In this document: piece by piece, positions 19,420-28,541 of the stretch | Layout of the letters: each line of letters begins with the position of its first letter | Position numbering within the stretch: position 1 is the first letter of the stretch | Source: Gilliamella sp. Occ3-1 | Lineage (GTDB): Bacteria; Pseudomonadota; Gammaproteobacteria; Enterobacterales; Orbaceae | Direction: 5' to 3' | Length of the DNA: 64,000 nucleotides | Assembly: GCF_001690655.1 (NCBI RefSeq) | Contig: NZ_LZHQ01000001.1 | Coordinates: forward strand, 1 to 64,000 | Translations under genes and position numbers: made by a program | The notes under the pieces: generated by a model | Database searches by the model: none | The model's input: only the letters and a program-made list of their open reading frames with translations | What the model was told of the DNA's origin: nothing

Positions 19420-20391
19420 TTAGTTAATTAATTGAGTGGCCATTTCATCACTAATTACTAATATATCAATATAATTTGCATTTAATGCTGCTTTTAAACT
19501 ATTGATTTTTTCGGAGTCACCACTTGCACATATTTTTAGTGGAATTTTTTTTAGATTATCTAAAGTTACTCCAATAATTTGATTACAAAATGGTGTTTTT
19601 AATTCTGTTCCTTTATTATCGAAAAAGCGAGATAGAATATCACCTACAATTTTTTTATTAGCAATTGCTTGAAATAATTCTCCATAAAAACCGTACCAAA
19701 TAGAACTTTTGGATATAGCAGGGCAACCGATGCTAAAAAGCGCTACGGTAATCTTACTCCACCAATCCTTTAATTCTTTCATATGTTGAGTTTTTTCAAT
19801 TTCTAATTTCAATTGTTCAGTATCAACAATAGCAGGGTAATCAATAAGTATAGCTTGACTGTTTAATTTATTGGAAAGTTTATATGCAATATTATTAACA
19901 TGATATTTTGTTTCAATTTTTCCTGATGGCCCACCAATCATCGGTACGATAATTGTATTATTAAACTGAGTATTATCATTTTTTAAACTACTAACAATAT
20001 AATTAATTGTGCGCCCCCATGAAATACCAATGATATCGTCATCATGAATATTCTTAATTAATACATTTGCAGCGACATTGCAGACAATTTGATTCTTGCT
20101 GTCATTATCGATATTTTGATTAACAGGTACAACAATAACTTGTTTTAAATTAAATTTATTAAGAATTTTTTCTTCTAATGCAATATTGGGCAGCAAATCA
20201 TAATTAATTGATATAGAAACAATGCCTAATTCACGTATAACTTTTAGCATTCGGCTAATGCTTGATCTATGTATATTGACGATTTTAGCTATTTCAGATT
20301 GAGTTTTATTTTCTTCATAATAGAGTTGAGCTATTTTTATTAATAACTTGTGTTGCTCAAAATCGTAGTTACCAACGTTATTATTGATCAT
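19420..20391 (-). CDS. sorC: SorC-family sugar-responsive regulator
   Basis: Transcriptional regulator of 323 residues. A helix-turn-helix lies at about residues 28-52 (KTQSEIAKIVNIHRSSISRM), followed by a phosphosugar-isomerase-like sensor domain (GISWGRTINYIV; VPMIGGPSG). It lies at the downstream end of the sorbose PTS genes, separated from sorE by a strong hairpin, and probably controls that operon with sorbose or a phosphorylated derivative as effector. In Klebsiella sorC is the first gene of the operon; here it is last and likely has its own promoter. The family call is firm, the effector is inferred. Confidence 0.8.
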   Translation of the reverse strand: MINNNVGNYDFEQHKLLIKIAQLYYEENKTQSEIAKIVNIHRSSISRMLKVIRELGIVSISINYDLLPNIALEEKILNKFNLKQVIVVPVNQNIDNDSKNQIVCNVAANVLIKNIHDDDIIGISWGRTINYIVSSLKNDNTQFNNTIIVPMIGGPSGKIETKYHVNNIAYKLSNKLNSQAILIDYPAIVDTEQLKLEIEKTQHMKELKDWWSKITVALFSIGCPAISKSSIWYGFYGELFQAIANKKIVGDILSRFFDNKGTELKTPFCNQIIGVTLDNLKKIPLKICASGDSEKINSLKAALNANYIDILVISDEMATQLIN

Positions 20392-20447
20392 GGCTATTTT
20401 ATTTTATCAGTCATTGTTATTAAAAATTACTATTTGTTTTTAAGAAT

Positions 20448-20490
20448 ATCAAGATGCCATTGATAATAAATCTTATTATGGCATCTTGAT
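20448..20490 (-). terminator. Hairpin terminator after sorE
   Basis: A 13-bp perfect stem (ATCAAGATGCCAT / ATGGCATCTTGAT) with an inner five-pair extension lies between sorE and the regulator gene. On the minus strand it is followed by ATTCTTAAAAAC, so the T-run is poor. Confidence 0.65.
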
Positions 20491-20510
20491 GTTATTAAAG
20501 TATATCAAAA

Positions 20511-21755
20511 TTAAGACTCAATATCAGGAAAATCATTCAATACTAAATCTTCGGCTTCTTTTGACCAAATACCATGACTTTTATTTAATATTTTCTTCAA
20601 TGCTACATCATCAGCACTATCTGTTAGAGATTCTAAACTTTTAAGTCCAAACCGTTTGTGAGTGTAGACTAGTTTTTTTCCACCTTTAATTTTATCTTGT
20701 AATTGAGTTATTTCGCAGGCTTGATCAATTCCCATTATATGTGAAACAATCTTAGCAACATCAACCTTGCCTGACTCAATTAGTTTAACAGCTAAGCGCA
20801 TGTCATCAGTATTTCCTCCTGATGTTCCTACAATATGTGTAAAATTATAATGTACATTATAAAAATTAATTTCGGCCTCAAAATTTTTATCTTGGGGGCC
20901 TGAAAAGAAATTTAGACAACCGTCAAATGCCAATAATTGTGATGCTAAATGAATTAACTCTTTTGATGGTAAAAAAATAAAGATATCATCAAAACTATTT
21001 TTTGAAGCTTTGCTTTTCAATAGAGACAATTGATCTTCATTATCAGATATATCAACAAATTCAAGTTCAACCCCATTGCGTGATTGGTATAATGTTTTCA
21101 GATGTGCTATTTTTTCTTTATTTCGCCCTGTGACAACCACTTTATTCGGTTTGATTGGCCCATTTAAAGCATAGTCTATTGCAAGCATCCCCATAGGACC
21201 TGTTCCCCCTAATATGAGCAATTCTCCATTAGGTTTTATTCCCATAATATGATCATAACTATTTGTTTTTAAATGATAGTTAGCATTAAAAGCACCAATA
21301 ATACAGGATAAAGGTTCGATTAAAGCTCCTTCAAAATAAGTTTTTCCATCATAAGGAATTAAACAATCTTGCTTTAATACGTCGTGATTAACTATCATGT
21401 AGGTTGCACACCCACCTGTATTCAAATAAGAGTAACCAACACAATAAGGGCTATTAACTAGCTGTAAATTAGCTTGTATGACATATTTTTGCCCTTCTTT
21501 AAATTTATGTTGCCAATTTTTACCTACTTGCAAAATATCACCGCAACACTCATGCCCAATAATGATTGGATTGTTTTTTAAATCTGGTGGTGTTTTTTTA
21601 TGGTTTTCTCCTTGATTTACTAGCTTTAGTGAAGACATACACATACTGTCAACAATAACAGATACCAACACTTCATCATCAGTGATTGGTGGAAGTTCAA
21701 AAGATTCTAATTGAAGATCATTTTTCCCATATAATCTAACGGCTTTAGTTTTCAT
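20511..21755 (-). CDS. sorE: L-sorbose 1-phosphate reductase SorE
   Basis: Zinc-dependent medium-chain dehydrogenase that reduces L-sorbose 1-phosphate to D-glucitol 6-phosphate. The 414 residues match the SorE family length. Metal ligands are suggested by Cys39 and by His68-Glu69 (IIGHECCG), and the Rossmann motif LGGTGPMGMLAIDYAL is near 180-195. It follows sorbose-type PTS genes on the same strand. The next enzyme, glucitol-6-phosphate dehydrogenase, is not in this operon but is encoded at 28923-29702. Confidence 0.85.
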   Translation of the reverse strand: MKTKAVRLYGKNDLQLESFELPPITDDEVLVSVIVDSMCMSSLKLVNQGENHKKTPPDLKNNPIIIGHECCGDILQVGKNWQHKFKEGQKYVIQANLQLVNSPYCVGYSYLNTGGCATYMIVNHDVLKQDCLIPYDGKTYFEGALIEPLSCIIGAFNANYHLKTNSYDHIMGIKPNGELLILGGTGPMGMLAIDYALNGPIKPNKVVVTGRNKEKIAHLKTLYQSRNGVELEFVDISDNEDQLSLLKSKASKNSFDDIFIFLPSKELIHLASQLLAFDGCLNFFSGPQDKNFEAEINFYNVHYNFTHIVGTSGGNTDDMRLAVKLIESGKVDVAKIVSHIMGIDQACEITQLQDKIKGGKKLVYTHKRFGLKSLESLTDSADDVALKKILNKSHGIWSKEAEDLVLNDFPDIES

Positions 21756-21878
21756 ATATTCCTCTTTAATAAATTAAATTTGATACAAATTTATACTCAA
21801 TATTGCTTACCCAGTTATACTGATAGTTGTAAGAAGAAATATTTATAACAAATTGTTTTGATGTTTTTTGTTTGCGTT

Positions 21879-21959
21879 TTAAGCGAGAATACCTAACCCA
21901 TAACCAATAATACCTACAGCAAATAAAGCAAAAATTAAGATAATTGGGCTAACTTTTTT
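21879..21959 (-). other. Out-of-frame C-terminal tail of IID at a slippery A-run
   Basis: In the zero frame the IID gene ends early at LRKKLAQLS. In the -1 frame the sequence continues from the same codons as KKVSPIILIFALFAV, then GIIGYGLGILA, and stops at 21879-21881. This matches the missing last membrane helix of ManZ-type IID proteins (LLRKKVNPLWII in E. coli). The switch point is A AAA AAG (21953-21959), the classic -1 slippery heptamer, in the right phase. One lost A in the run, or recoding, would both explain it. Confidence 0.75.
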
Positions 21960-22708
21960 CTGAGTAATTTCATCATTAACAATGTTAAACCCAAAGGGAG
22001 TAAACTAGGTACTAGATCGTTGAGTATACCTTGTACTGTCATAATGATTTCATTACCATTTGTATCGGTAGTTTTAGATACAGTTAAAGGAACATTTATT
22101 GAGGTCCATTTGGTCACTAGTACACCCATAATAAATAGACCAAGAATAGAAGCACCTTCTGTCAGTTTGGGTAAAAGATTACCCGAAAGATCTTTAACAA
22201 TACCTATTCCTTTTGATAATCCATAGGTTAAACCATACCATTTCATGGCAAGTCTGACTAAATTAAACAAAATAAAAAATAATAATGGACCTGCAATATT
22301 ACCAGTGAGAGCTAAAGATGCACCAAGTGCCGCAGTGATAGGGCGCAATGTTCCCCATACAAGAGGATCACCCGCTCCAGCTAAAGGACCCATTAATCCA
22401 ATTTTGAGGCTATTAATTGTTCCATCATTAATTGGTGCGCCATTTGCTTTTGCTTCTTCCATCGCTATGGTAACACCAAGCACAGGGCCACACATTGCAG
22501 GGGTTGTGTTGAAAAAGGATAAATGTCTTTTTAACGCTTGGCGTTGTTCATCTTTTGTATGATATACTCGTCTAATTGTTGGAATCATATCTACACAAAA
22601 AGCAAGTGCATGGATACGTTCATAATTAAAAGAAGCTTGTTGAAAATTAGAACGAATAAATGTGCTAATCACATCTTTTTTCTGAACGGTTTTTAACATC
22701 TCTTTCAT
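21935..22708 (-). CDS. sorM: PTS mannose/sorbose-family IID component, C-terminus frameshifted
   Basis: Membrane component of a mannose-family PTS that, with IIC, forms the sugar channel. Family blocks include NTTPAMCGPVLGVTIAMEE and GLMGPLAGAGDPLVWGTLRP. The start is placed at 22708 (MKEMLKTVQKK) because AGGA lies just upstream; the earlier ATG at 22732 lies inside the preceding gene. The frame ends early without the last helix, which continues in the -1 frame. The truncated product is 257 residues. Order IIA-IIB-IIC-IID-sorE matches Klebsiella sorFBAME. Confidence 0.85.
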   Translation of the reverse strand: MKEMLKTVQKKDVISTFIRSNFQQASFNYERIHALAFCVDMIPTIRRVYHTKDEQRQALKRHLSFFNTTPAMCGPVLGVTIAMEEAKANGAPINDGTINSLKIGLMGPLAGAGDPLVWGTLRPITAALGASLALTGNIAGPLLFFILFNLVRLAMKWYGLTYGLSKGIGIVKDLSGNLLPKLTEGASILGLFIMGVLVTKWTSINVPLTVSKTTDTNGNEIIMTVQGILNDLVPSLLPLGLTLLMMKLLRKKLAQLS

Positions 22709-22724
22709 AATAAAATTCCTATAA

Positions 22725-23543
22725 TTAATCATCTAACTCATCATCAATGATTATTTGATTGGTATTTGCTGTCGAATTTATAAATTTGTCATTGTTTTTT
22801 ATTACATTAAACTTTGGATTTAATTGAACATAAATAATGGCAAAAATAACCCCTAAAATACCAAATGAAAGTAAACTAAAATTTAAATATCCACCTAAGA
22901 CAAAACCCAAATAGAAAAATGGTGCTAAATATTTAACAATCATCATGTTTAATACCATTGCATAACCAACTACAACGATAAATCCACCAGCTACTGAAAG
23001 ACCACCAGTGACAATATCTGGTAACATATTTAATAAAGATTGTACGGTGTTTGCGTCAACGTAAATTGCAACAAGCGTAGCAGGGATAGAAACTCTTAAT
23101 GCTTGCACAAAAAGCGCACTAAAATGAAGTAACTCGATTTTCCGAAATTGAACCTTTTCTGCTGCTTTATCGGCTTCATGCTGAAATATAACTGTAATAG
23201 TTCTTGCAAAAACAGTTAATATTTGTCCTGCTGCTGCAACAGGAAGAGCTATAGCTATTCCTGTTTGGATATCTTGCCTTCCGACAACAACTAATATAGT
23301 TGAAATTACACTAGCCAATGCTGAATCTGGAGATTGGGCTGCCCCTATATTCATCCAACCCAATGCTATGAGTTCAAGTGTACCGCCTAAAATGATACCT
23401 GTTTTTACATCACCTAATATTAAGCCTACTACGGTACATGCAATTAATGGACGATGTGTTTGAAATTCATCAAGTACACTTCCCATCCCTGCGATGCACG
23501 AGAAAATAAAAATGAACATGATTTGAAGTATTGAAATATCCAT
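22725..23543 (-). CDS. sorA: PTS sorbose-family IIC component
   Basis: Integral membrane permease subunit of a mannose/sorbose-family PTS. The 272-residue protein has many hydrophobic helices and the IIC signature GGTLELIALGWMNIGAAQSPD at about residues 53-73. The C-terminal tail after about residue 240 is hydrophilic and acidic. It ends 17 bp before the IID start. Sorbose specificity is inferred from the neighbouring sorE. Confidence 0.87.
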   Translation of the reverse strand: MDISILQIMFIFIFSCIAGMGSVLDEFQTHRPLIACTVVGLILGDVKTGIILGGTLELIALGWMNIGAAQSPDSALASVISTILVVVGRQDIQTGIAIALPVAAAGQILTVFARTITVIFQHEADKAAEKVQFRKIELLHFSALFVQALRVSIPATLVAIYVDANTVQSLLNMLPDIVTGGLSVAGGFIVVVGYAMVLNMMIVKYLAPFFYLGFVLGGYLNFSLLSFGILGVIFAIIYVQLNPKFNVIKNNDKFINSTANTNQIIIDDELDD

Positions 23544-23585
23544 GTTTCCCTCCTGCTAATTATTATGTTAGTACGGATAACCCTG

Positions 23586-24059
23586 CTAAAGAATTTTAAT
23601 AAAATCAATATCAGGATCGGTAATAACAACTTTTAAACATAAGTTGATGCCCATCTCATGCAATTTTTTAAATGAAGATATATCATTTTCATCAACAGAA
23701 ACGGCTTTGGTAATTTGTTTTTTTCCCTCTTTAAACGACATTCCTCCAATATTAACCTCTTTAATGGGAACACCTGCATTGACTAATCGTAAAACATCGG
23801 TTGGGTTTGTAAAAAGATAAAAAACAGTGTCATTTTCGTATTTAGGATTTTTGTAGACTGCTGCGGCCTTATTAATACTTATCACTGAAACTTTAATTCC
23901 TGGTGGAGCCGCTTGTTTAACTAGTGTTGAACGTATTTCATCATTAGCAACTTCATCACTGACGATGATAATTCTTTCAGCTTTGGCTTCTTTTGTCCAA
24001 ACGGTAGTAACTTGACCATGAATCAATCTATCATCAATACGAACTAAATTTATGATCAT
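23586..24059 (-). CDS. sorB: PTS sorbose-family IIB component
   Basis: Cytoplasmic phosphotransfer protein that receives phosphate from IIA and passes it to the sugar. The active His14 lies in the family signature RIDDRLIHGQV. At 157 residues it has the expected length. GGGAGG lies a short distance before its ATG, within the last codons of the interrupted IIA gene, whose stop abuts this start. That arrangement suggests coupling of IIA and IIB translation, which an early stop in IIA could weaken. Confidence 0.9.
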   Translation of the reverse strand: MIINLVRIDDRLIHGQVTTVWTKEAKAERIIIVSDEVANDEIRSTLVKQAAPPGIKVSVISINKAAAVYKNPKYENDTVFYLFTNPTDVLRLVNAGVPIKEVNIGGMSFKEGKKQITKAVSVDENDISSFKKLHEMGINLCLKVVITDPDIDFIKIL

Positions 24060-24479
24060 TTATAATTCCTCCCTTGTAGGTTCATTTTTAGATAAAAATT
24101 TGAAAGATTTAATAAAATTTAAGTTGGTTTCGTTTAATTGTTCAAATACGTTTTCAATATTGATAACAGAGAAATCAAGATTTAATAGCTCTAAGCAAAG
24201 AGGTAGAGATAATCCAGTAATTACTTCGATATTACCTAATTGCATAGCTAGAATGGTGGCTGCGTTATAAGGGCTACCTGAAAATATATCAGTGATAATG
24301 ATGAACTATTTCGATACTGATTGGTTAATAATTTTTAGATATTTGTCTTTTAGACTATCAATACTATCCCCTGGTTCAAAAGTTATAGTATGCAAATTAG
24401 GGTATTGTCCTGCAATCATCTCAATGCTATTTTTCATTTCATATGCAATTTTTCCGTGTCCAGCCAAAATAATATTCAT
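24060..24479 (-). pseudogene. sorF: PTS sorbose-family IIA, interrupted by in-frame TAG
   Basis: IIA carries the first phosphohistidine of the transporter, taken from HPr. The frame begins MNIILAGHGKIAYEMK, with the expected His8, and runs 57 codons to an amber codon at 24306-24308. The same frame then continues with FIIITDIFSGSPYNAATILA, the conserved second half of the fold, to TAA at 24060. Together this is 139 codons excluding the stop, the normal IIA length. No other frame change is needed, so a single nonsense mutation is the simplest account. Confidence 0.85.
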
Positions 24480-24486
24480 TTAACAC

Positions 24487-24658
24487 CTCTCACAAATTCT
24501 CTTTTTTATTCACAAATGTTTATTTAAGTTTAAATTTACATTCACATATTCTCAAAGTAAATCACTAATGTGAATAATTGTGATGTAGATTTGATTTTTT
24601 GTGAAAATGAGCGGAAAGATGTTCTTTATTTTTAAAAGGAATTATGATCTATTGTCAA
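24487..24658 (-). promoter_or_regulatory. sor operon promoter with repeated TCACA half-sites
   Basis: A perfect -35 TTGACA on the minus strand (24653-24658) is followed after about 18 bp by a weak -10 (TAAAAA). Between it and the IIA start are repeated half-sites: TCACAAAT at 24490-24497 and, exactly 20 bp further, at 24510-24517; TCACATAT at 24542-24549; and TGTGA words near 24570, 24580 and 24600 in the other orientation. These could bind CRP, the SorC-type regulator, or both. No gene is visible in this stretch. Confidence 0.5.
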
Positions 24659-24739
24659 GAATTTTAATATTTAAAGAAGATTTGGTATAAAAAATATATA
24701 ATTAATATGTTTTGGTTATGATCAAAGCGATTAACAAAT

Positions 24740-25399
24740 TTAAGCTTGTAAAATTTGCATTGTAAATGTTTTTTTTAAGTAAAACCCACGTGGTCGGGTT
24801 AAAATAATATCACCATTTTCACCAATTGCTTCCGTAAGAGCTTGCCCATTGGCTGCTTTAGGCCTAATTTGTAAATAAGTACCATATCGAGCGGTAATTT
24901 TTTCAACATGTCCTAGCGCTATCATATCCATTAACTCTTCCCAGTCTTGTTTGAGCTGCTGTTCTTGTTCTTGAGTTGGTGTCCACATAATAGGTTTTCC
25001 AACTTTTCTATCTGCGAGAGGAATAGTTCTTTCACCTTCTATCGGGACCCAAAGTACTTTCGCAAGTTTATATTTAACATGGCTTGTCTCCCAAATAACG
25101 CCATGATTAGCCATTAATGGTGTGACACTAACGAAGGTTGTCTCAAGTGGTTTACCGTGTTTATTCACAGGAATAGTTTTAAGCTCTATACCAAGATTAG
25201 CAAAATCTTGCTCAGCTTTACTACCAGCATTTGCTCCTAAAAAAGTTTCAATAAGATTGCCTACCCAACCTTTTTGTTTATTTAGGTTATTCGGTATAGG
25301 TATATTTAAGTATTGTGCTATCTCGCCAAAAGTGTAACCTGCTGCTAACTGAGCTCGTTGTAATAATTCTTGTTCACTATTAGGACAAAATATAGGCAT
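24740..25399 (-). CDS. mutH: DNA mismatch repair endonuclease MutH
   Basis: MutH nicks the unmethylated strand at hemimethylated GATC sites during mismatch repair, after activation by MutL. The PD-(D/E)xK catalytic residues are Asp65, Glu72 and Lys74 ([15 protein letters not shown]). The blocks [16 protein letters not shown] and [18 protein letters not shown] match E. coli closely. The protein is 219 residues, slightly shorter at the C-terminus than E. coli. Its presence implies Dam-directed mismatch repair in this organism. Confidence 0.96.
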   Translation of the reverse strand: MPIFCPNSEQELLQRAQLAAGYTFGEIAQYLNIPIPNNLNKQKGWVGNLIETFLGANAGSKAEQDFANLGIELKTIPVNKHGKPLETTFVSVTPLMANHGVIWETSHVKYKLAKVLWVPIEGERTIPLADRKVGKPIMWTPTQEQEQQLKQDWEELMDMIALGHVEKITARYGTYLQIRPKAANGQALTEAIGENGDIILTRPRGFYLKKTFTMQILQA

Positions 25400-25423
25400 G
25401 GTAAAAATAGTTAACTTACTTGT

Positions 25424-25453
25424 TAAGAAAACACAGTCAATTATATTGACTGT
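25424..25453 (-). terminator. Terminator after the FMN reductase gene
   Basis: A 9-bp stem (CACAGTCAA / TTGACTGTG) with a five-base loop is followed on the minus strand by TTTTCTT, 21 bp after the stop of the flavin reductase gene. Confidence 0.82.
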
Positions 25454-25474
25454 GAATCTTAAAATAAAGAGTTA

Positions 25475-26023
25475 TTAGCTTAACTTTTCAACCCAACTTG
25501 CATAGCTATTAATAATAAGAGCTAAGAATTCTTTACTTTTTTCAGTAATATTACCACTTTCATCAAAAGCAGAAGCTACATTACCAATATAAGCTTCAGG
25601 CTGTTGTAATGTCGGCATATCAAGAAATACTAATGATTGACGAAGTTGATGGTTAGCTCCAAATCCACCAATTGCACCTTGTGAAACGGAAACAATTGCA
25701 GCGGCTTTTTTAGACCAAACGCTCTTACCATAAGGACGAGAACCAACATCTATTGCATTTTTGATAACAGCAGGAACTCCACGATTATATTCTGGTGTCA
25801 AAAAAATAACACCCTGACAATCGGCTATTTCTTTGCGGAAACGAGTATAAGAGGCAGGAGGAGTATCATTATCAATATCTTCATTATATAAAGGTAAATC
25901 GCCAATTTGAATAATTTGTAATGAAAGTGATGGTGGTGCGATTTTTTGAAAAACTTTTGCTACTTTTAAGTTATAAGAGTCTTTGCGCAAACTCCCTACT
26001 AGTACAGCAATTTTTTTACTCAT
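25475..26023 (-). CDS. NAD(P)H-dependent FMN reductase (ChrR/YieF-like)
   Basis: Cytoplasmic flavoprotein of the NADPH-dependent FMN reductase family, which reduces quinones, chromate and similar acceptors. The 182-residue sequence has the flavin phosphate-binding motif VGSLRKDSYNLKVAK near the N-terminus, TPEYNRGVPAVIKNAIDVGSRP at about 77-98, and a glycine-rich SQGAIGGFGA loop. It appears monocistronic. The physiological substrate cannot be told from sequence. Confidence 0.87.
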   Translation of the reverse strand: MSKKIAVLVGSLRKDSYNLKVAKVFQKIAPPSLSLQIIQIGDLPLYNEDIDNDTPPASYTRFRKEIADCQGVIFLTPEYNRGVPAVIKNAIDVGSRPYGKSVWSKKAAAIVSVSQGAIGGFGANHQLRQSLVFLDMPTLQQPEAYIGNVASAFDESGNITEKSKEFLALIINSYASWVEKLS

Positions 26024-26038
26024 CTTAAATCTCCACTT

Positions 26039-26071
26039 AATTTAAGAGGTATTTTTAATACCTCTTAAATT
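26039..26071 (-). terminator. dps terminator hairpin
   Basis: A 14-bp perfect stem (AATTTAAGAGGTAT / ATACCTCTTAAATT) with a five-base loop, 12 bp after the dps stop codon. Confidence 0.78.
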
Positions 26072-26083
26072 AATAATACATTG

Positions 26084-26620
26084 TTAATGTCCTGATGAGT
26101 CGACTTTTCTGCCTGCTTCAAATAAGAACCACGCACGTTGTTCTGTTTGATCAATCCACTCTTCAATTAAACTGGCAGTAGCGGTATCATTGTATTTATC
26201 ACAAATATCATGTGCAACACGCATACGTTCTGTTAGTTTTACATTATCTTGGCATAGCTCGGCAAGCATATCTGATGGTTCAACAAAATCTGCATCATTA
26301 TCAGAAATACTCTGTAATTTAGCAATGTGACCAATTGAGCGTAGAGTTGTGCCACCTAACTTACGGACACGTTCCGCAATCGGATCTGTCATTGCAAATA
26401 GCTCTTCACCTTGATCATCTAGCATTAAGTGGTAATCACGAAAATGAGGACCACTAACATGCCAATGAAAATTCTTAGTTTTTAAATATAAAGCAAATAC
26501 ATCTGCTAAAACAGAATTCATTGCGCCAGAAATATCTTCTGATGCCTTTTGACCAAGATCAGTAGGAAACAAAATAGCTGATTGTTGTAGTTTTTTAGCA
26601 GAAGTCATACTTTTAGCCAT
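26084..26620 (-). CDS. dps: DNA-binding ferritin-like protein Dps
   Basis: Dps forms dodecamers that oxidise and store iron and compact DNA in starvation and oxidative stress. The start is placed at MAKSMTSAKK, with GGAG eight bases upstream; an upstream ATG would add 15 residues unlike the family. Ferroxidase ligands are at about His52, His64, Asp68, Asp79 and Glu83 (HWHVSGPHFRDYH; DPIAER). The lysine-bearing N-terminus needed for DNA binding is present. Confidence 0.94.
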   Translation of the reverse strand: MAKSMTSAKKLQQSAILFPTDLGQKASEDISGAMNSVLADVFALYLKTKNFHWHVSGPHFRDYHLMLDDQGEELFAMTDPIAERVRKLGGTTLRSIGHIAKLQSISDNDADFVEPSDMLAELCQDNVKLTERMRVAHDICDKYNDTATASLIEEWIDQTEQRAWFLFEAGRKVDSSGH

Positions 26621-26888
26621 GATATATTCTCCTTCAAATTGAATAATAAATACCCGTATTGACAAAATTACGCCAACTTAATGTCAATGTCCAATAAAAA
26701 ACGTTAATTTTTTACTATCATTGCTATTTCAGTAACCTATGGTTTTTCTTATTTCTTTCTTTTTTCTATTTATTTGAAATAATAACTTTTAAGATAAAAG
26801 AGAATATTTCAAAATGTGATTTAGTTAAAAGTTTTCATGTTTCAAAGTTGATAGCATTAATACAAGATTTAATTCAATAGGAGACAAT

Positions 26889-27437
26889 ATGATTGATGCT
26901 ATTTCATTTGGTGCTGAATGGTTTATTGGTTTATTCCAAGAAGGCGGCAAGGTATTTGTGGGTATGGTAACGAATATATTACCATTATTAATTTCATTAC
27001 TCGTTGTGATGAACGCAGTAATTAAATTTATTGGGCAAGAACGTATTGAACGTTTAGCACAAGCTTGTGCGGGCAATCCTATTTCTCGATATCTATTATT
27101 ACCACTTATCGGAACTTTCGTGTTTTGTAATCCAATGACATTAAGCCTAGGTCGTTTTATGCCAGAGTTTTACAAACCAAGCTACTACGCAGCTTCATCT
27201 TACAGTTGCCATTCAATGAATGGACTTTTTCCACACGTTAACCCTGGTGAACTTTTTGTTTATTTGGGAATAGCGGCCGGTTTAACTACCCTAAATTTAC
27301 CTTTAGGCCCTCTTGCTGTGAGTTATTTTCTTGTCGGTTTAGGTGCTAACTTCTTTAGGGGGTGGATTACTGACTTTTGTACTGCCATTTTTGAAAGAAA
27401 AATGGGCATCAAGTTAGAAAGGAAAGTTCATCTATAA
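26889..27437 (+). CDS. srlA: PTS glucitol/sorbitol IIC2 component SrlA
   Basis: One membrane half of the glucitol PTS permease. The 182-residue protein matches E. coli SrlA, with [20 protein letters not shown] and [20 protein letters not shown] blocks. GGAG precedes the ATG. It heads srlAEBD-srlM-srlR. The upstream gap (26666-26888) is AT-rich and contains a TGTGA half-site at 26815-26819 but no complete CRP palindrome was seen. Confidence 0.95.
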   Translation: MIDAISFGAEWFIGLFQEGGKVFVGMVTNILPLLISLLVVMNAVIKFIGQERIERLAQACAGNPISRYLLLPLIGTFVFCNPMTLSLGRFMPEFYKPSYYAASSYSCHSMNGLFPHVNPGELFVYLGIAAGLTTLNLPLGPLAVSYFLVGLGANFFRGWITDFCTAIFERKMGIKLERKVHL

Positions 27438-27458
27438 TAAAAATAAGGAATATAAAAA

Positions 27459-28445
27459 ATGGCAAAATTTATCTACCTTGAAAAAGGCGAAGCAGGTTGG
27501 GGTGGACCTTTGGAGTTTCCAGTTATTGCTGGTAAAAAAATTGTTTATATTGCAGCAGGTACTCGTCCAGCCATAGTTGACACTTTAGTTGATCTAACAG
27601 GTTGGGAAGCTATTGATGGTTTTAAAGATGGCGAGCCGCCTAAAGAAGAAATTGGTGTTGCTGTGATTGATTGTGGAGGAACATTACGCTGCGGAATTTA
27701 TCCAAAAAATCGTATACCAACTATCAATATTCATGCCACAGGTAAATCAGGCCCTCTGGCTCAATATATTGTTGAAGATATTTATGTTTCAGCAGTAAAA
27801 CCCCACAACATCAAACTCATTGAAAAAGAAGGCGATGTAATAAGCGAACCGGCGGTAAACGATAAATCGTCTGAATTTAAAGATTATGACAGCAGCAAAA
27901 AAATTACTGAACAAAGCGATGGTTTGTTAGCAAGAATTGGTATCGGTATGGGGTCTGGTGTTGCTGTTTTCTTCCAAGCGGGTCGAGATACAATTGACAC
28001 TGTACTGAAAACAATACTTCCTTTTATGGCGTTTGTATCGGCACTAATTGGTATCATCATTGCATCTGGATTGGGTAACTTTATTGCGCATGGGCTAGTA
28101 CCACTGGCAAACAATCCGCTTGGATTGGTTATCTTAGCCTTAATTTGTTCATTTCCATTACTTTCCCCATTCTTAGGCCCTGGTGCGGTTATTGCTCAAG
28201 TTATTGGGACATTAGTTGGTGTTCAAATTGGGTTTGGTAATATTCCACCACATTTAGCATTACCAGCATTATTTGCCATTAATGCACAAGCAGCATGTGA
28301 CTTTATTCCAGTTGGTTTATCACTTGCTGAAGCTAAACAAGATACAGTGCGAGTAGGGGTACCATCTGTGTTAGTTAGCCGCTTTTTAACCGGTGCGCCA
28401 ACAGTATTAGTTGCATGGGCGGTATCGTTATTTATCTATCAATAG
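27459..28445 (+). CDS. srlE: PTS glucitol/sorbitol IIB-IIC1 component SrlE
   Basis: Fused IIB and IIC1 domains of the glucitol permease. The IIB part (about 1-125) has the conserved cysteines 72 and 78 in [16 protein letters not shown], one of which carries the phosphate. The IIC part starts near residue 150 and holds several helices ending in [17 protein letters not shown] variable hydrophilic linker lies at about 125-150. It follows srlA by 21 bp. Confidence 0.95.
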   Translation: MAKFIYLEKGEAGWGGPLEFPVIAGKKIVYIAAGTRPAIVDTLVDLTGWEAIDGFKDGEPPKEEIGVAVIDCGGTLRCGIYPKNRIPTINIHATGKSGPLAQYIVEDIYVSAVKPHNIKLIEKEGDVISEPAVNDKSSEFKDYDSSKKITEQSDGLLARIGIGMGSGVAVFFQAGRDTIDTVLKTILPFMAFVSALIGIIIASGLGNFIAHGLVPLANNPLGLVILALICSFPLLSPFLGPGAVIAQVIGTLVGVQIGFGNIPPHLALPALFAINAQAACDFIPVGLSLAEAKQDTVRVGVPSVLVSRFLTGAPTVLVAWAVSLFIYQ

Positions 28446-28454
28446 ATTGTCTAA

Positions 28455-28480
28455 AAAATGGGATGGTTCCATTCCATTTT
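28455..28480 (+). other. Intercistronic hairpin between srlE and srlB
   Basis: A 12-pair stem (AAAATGGGATGG / CCATTCCATTTT, one G-T pair) begins 10 bp after the srlE stop. It lacks a strong T-run and lies inside an operon, so it more likely protects or paces the upstream mRNA segment than ends it. Srl genes resume after about 60 bp. Confidence 0.7.
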
Positions 28481-28541
28481 AAGCTAACGTTAAAAACAAA
28501 AAGCTCGGATTAAATGAGAATAAGAAACAAGAAGGTTAATA

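Noticed and set aside
22245..22562. 105-codon plus-strand frame opposite the IID gene
   Set aside because: It is antisense to a clear PTS gene, with composition typical of a reverse-complement reading.
24306..24308. Reassignment of UAG or UGA to a sense codon in this organism
   Set aside because: Many intact genes here end in TAG or TGA at the expected position (for example rpmG at TAG, citS at TAG, metJ at TGA), so a general reassignment is excluded; only local readthrough remains possible.
24052..24483. Plus-strand frames opposite the interrupted IIA gene
   Set aside because: The minus-strand IIA homology explains the region; the plus-strand frames show no motif.
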